A stretch of DNA of 8,371 nucleotides, from NCBI GenBank assembly GCA_900769845.1, contig CAAGIF010000125.1, positions 1 through 8,371 of the forward strand. The letters are read 5' to 3'. Positions within the stretch are counted from its first letter, which is position 1, and each line of letters opens with the position of its first letter. A model generated the notes under the pieces. That model did no database searches. It saw only the letters and a program-made list of their open reading frames with translations, and was not told the origin of the DNA. The position numbers and the translations under genes were made by a program. Below, piece after piece: positions 7,382-8,371 of the stretch. This DNA is from an uncultured Oscillospiraceae bacterium (GTDB taxonomy: Bacteria; Bacillota_A; Clostridia; Oscillospirales; Oscillospiraceae).

Positions 7382-7406
7382 TATCCTTTATCTTCTTACA
7401 TACTCT
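7379..7406 (+). promoter_or_regulatory. Candidate sigma-E-type promoter of yunB
   Basis: TAATATC (7379-7385), containing the ATAT core of the sigma-E -35, is followed after 13 nt by CATACTCT (7399-7406), which matches the -10 pattern CATACAMT at seven of eight positions. The TAA stop of the helicase gene forms part of the -35. Transcription would start near 7413, leaving only about 11 nt to ATG 7424; this tight leader is the main reason for caution. yunB of Bacillus is a sigma-E regulon member, so the context agrees. Confidence 0.55.
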
Positions 7407-7423
7407 CCACCGGGGGGATATGT

Positions 7424-8047
7424 ATGATGGAGTTTATCCGGCGCTGGATTCTTCGACTCTCTGTGCTGATATTGGTTTTCCTTGCGGTCTTTTTCCTGCT
7501 TCGCAGCCGGTATCGGGCGGTGATCGCAGAACTGGCCCGCACTCAGGTTATGAATGCCACATCGGATCTTACCAATGATGCCATTGCAAAACAGATCGCG
7601 GCGGGAGATATTGCCTATGACCGGATCGTTTTCTTTGAGAAGGATTTAAACGGACAGATCCGGGCGCTGAAAACCAATATGAGCGAAGTAAATCGCTTAA
7701 AGACAGATATTTTGAATATCATAAATGATGAGATCCTTGCTCTGGATCATTCAGACATTGGAATTCCCCTGGGGAGTCTGTTTTTTCCGGAGTTTTTGTC
7801 AGGAAAAGGACCTGCAATCCCGGTTCATATTCTGTCTATCCGTAATTCCGATGCGAATTTTGTCAGCCATTTCTCCCAGGCGGGCATTAATCAGACTCTG
7901 CACAGACTCAATATGGAAGTCACCATTGATGTAGCTTTGCTGGTTTTGGGAGAAACCACAAGTTTTACCATGTCCAGTGAAGTGGTGGTCGCAGAAACCA
8001 TTATTGTGGGAGAAGTTCCCCAAACCTTTTTACAGACCGGAGGATAA
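7424..8047 (+). CDS. yunB: Sporulation protein YunB
   Basis: A 207-residue membrane-anchored protein. One hydrophobic segment at about residues 9-27 follows a basic N terminus (RRWILR), leaving the rest outside the cytoplasm by the positive-inside rule. The family signature is clear in the C-terminal half: IPLGSL at 114-119, GKGPAIPV at 127-134, FSQAGINQTLHRLNMEV at 150-166, and VVVAETIIVGEVPQTF at 187-202. YunB is a conserved endospore-former protein made in the mother cell under sigma-E in Bacillus; its biochemical role is not established. ATG 7424 or ATG 7427 may be used; the Shine-Dalgarno is an unusual run of six G (7412-7417). It lies 42 bp after the helicase gene and 2 bp before ligA, so it is probably co-transcribed with one or both. 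It is shorter than the roughly 250-residue Bacillus protein as I recall it. Confidence 0.92.
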   Translation: MMEFIRRWILRLSVLILVFLAVFFLLRSRYRAVIAELARTQVMNATSDLTNDAIAKQIAAGDIAYDRIVFFEKDLNGQIRALKTNMSEVNRLKTDILNIINDEILALDHSDIGIPLGSLFFPEFLSGKGPAIPVHILSIRNSDANFVSHFSQAGINQTLHRLNMEVTIDVALLVLGETTSFTMSSEVVVAETIIVGEVPQTFLQTGG

Positions 8048-8052
8048 CTATG
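8039..8052 (+). promoter_or_regulatory. Ribosome binding site fixing the ligA start
   Basis: GGAGG (8039-8043) lies 6 nt before ATG 8050, inside the last codons of yunB. It is the best Shine-Dalgarno of the pcrA-yunB-ligA group and defines the ligase start although the gene runs out of the window. Confidence 0.85.
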
Positions 8053-8371
8053 GATCCGAGAGAAAGAGTAAGTGAATTAACCGCTATCCTCAATGAGGCG
8101 AATTATAAGTATTATGTTTTGGATAATCCTACTATGCAGGATTTTGAATATGATATGCTTCTGCGGGAGCTGGAGGATCTGGAGAAGGCCCATCCCGAGC
8201 TTTTACGGCCGGATTCCCCCACCCAGAGAGTGGGTGGCGCTCCGGTGAGCGCCTTCGAAAAGTATGCTCACCCTGTGCCTCTGATGAGCCTGCAGGATGT
8301 GTTTTCCCTGGAGGAGCTGGATGATTTTCTGCAGAAGATCCTGGATCAGGAGCCGGCCACCCGGTTTTCTG
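8050..8371 (+). CDS. ligA: NAD-dependent DNA ligase LigA, N-terminal part (runs off window)
   Basis: The first 107 residues of the essential bacterial ligase, which seals nicks in replication and repair using NAD. The window covers NMN-binding domain Ia and the start of the adenylation domain. YKYYVLDNP (19-27) and DFEYDML (31-37) carry the tyrosine and aspartate residues that bind the nicotinamide part of NAD in the family. PDSPTQRVGG (54-63) and LMSLQDVFS (78-86) are further family signatures. The KxDG active-site lysine expected near residue 113-116 is just past the window end, so catalytic competence cannot be judged. The frame is open to base 8371. Its place after pcrA, with yunB in between, resembles the pcrA-ligA arrangement of Firmicutes. 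The gene starts 2 bp after the yunB stop, which suggests co-transcription. Confidence 0.96.
   Translation, partial: MDPRERVSELTAILNEANYKYYVLDNPTMQDFEYDMLLRELEDLEKAHPELLRPDSPTQRVGGAPVSAFEKYAHPVPLMSLQDVFSLEELDDFLQKILDQEPATRFS

Noticed and set aside
1..8371. Mobile element, phage, CRISPR or an entirely new system
   Set aside because: All coding regions fall in well-known housekeeping or sporulation families, and no transposase, repeat array or attachment-like duplication was seen.

Overview
The window looks like a contig end from an endospore-forming, low-to-mid GC Firmicute of the class Clostridia. The protein style suggests an Oscillospirales-type gut lineage, but this is inferred from sequence character and no search was run. 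The evidence for a spore former is a complete spoIIA operon (spoIIAA-spoIIAB-sigF), a yunB homologue, and a T-box leader on an aminoacyl-tRNA synthetase gene. Bases 1-31 are not biological: they match the 3' part of the Illumina TruSeq read-2 adapter. This marks the true contig edge and most likely metagenomic or draft-genome origin.

Layout. 1-31 adapter. 32-290 (minus) is the 5' part of a family 2 glycosyltransferase gene, cut by the contig end. 291-654 is a 364-bp divergent intergenic region holding two back-to-back sigma-A-type promoters (leftward 327-355, rightward 369-397) and a complete valine T-box leader with its own terminator (about 404-637). 655-3300 is valS, closed by a strong intrinsic terminator (3316-3353). 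3301-3428 carries that terminator and a possible sigma-H-type promoter. 3429-4875 is spoIIAA-spoIIAB-sigF with ATGA overlaps between the genes. 4876-4942 carries a likely sigma-A promoter. 4943-7381 is a PcrA/UvrD helicase gene. 7424-8047 is yunB, with a sigma-E-like promoter directly upstream. 8050 to the window end is the start of ligA, the NAD-dependent DNA ligase gene.

How the genes work together. valS is an independent housekeeping unit controlled by uncharged tRNA-Val through the T-box. The spoIIA operon encodes the partner-switching module that turns on sigma-F in the forespore. pcrA and ligA are neighbours in Bacillus and many other Firmicutes; here the sporulation gene yunB lies between them with only 2 bp before ligA. 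The sigma-E-like promoter at 7379-7406 would let yunB, and possibly ligA, be transcribed in the mother cell.

I see no mobile element, CRISPR array, tRNA, rRNA or clearly undescribed system. The points most worth a second look are the adapter-derived chimeric protein ends, the yunB insertion with its sigma-E-like promoter, an alternative pairing inside the T-box leader, and an insertion of about 40 residues in the helicase.
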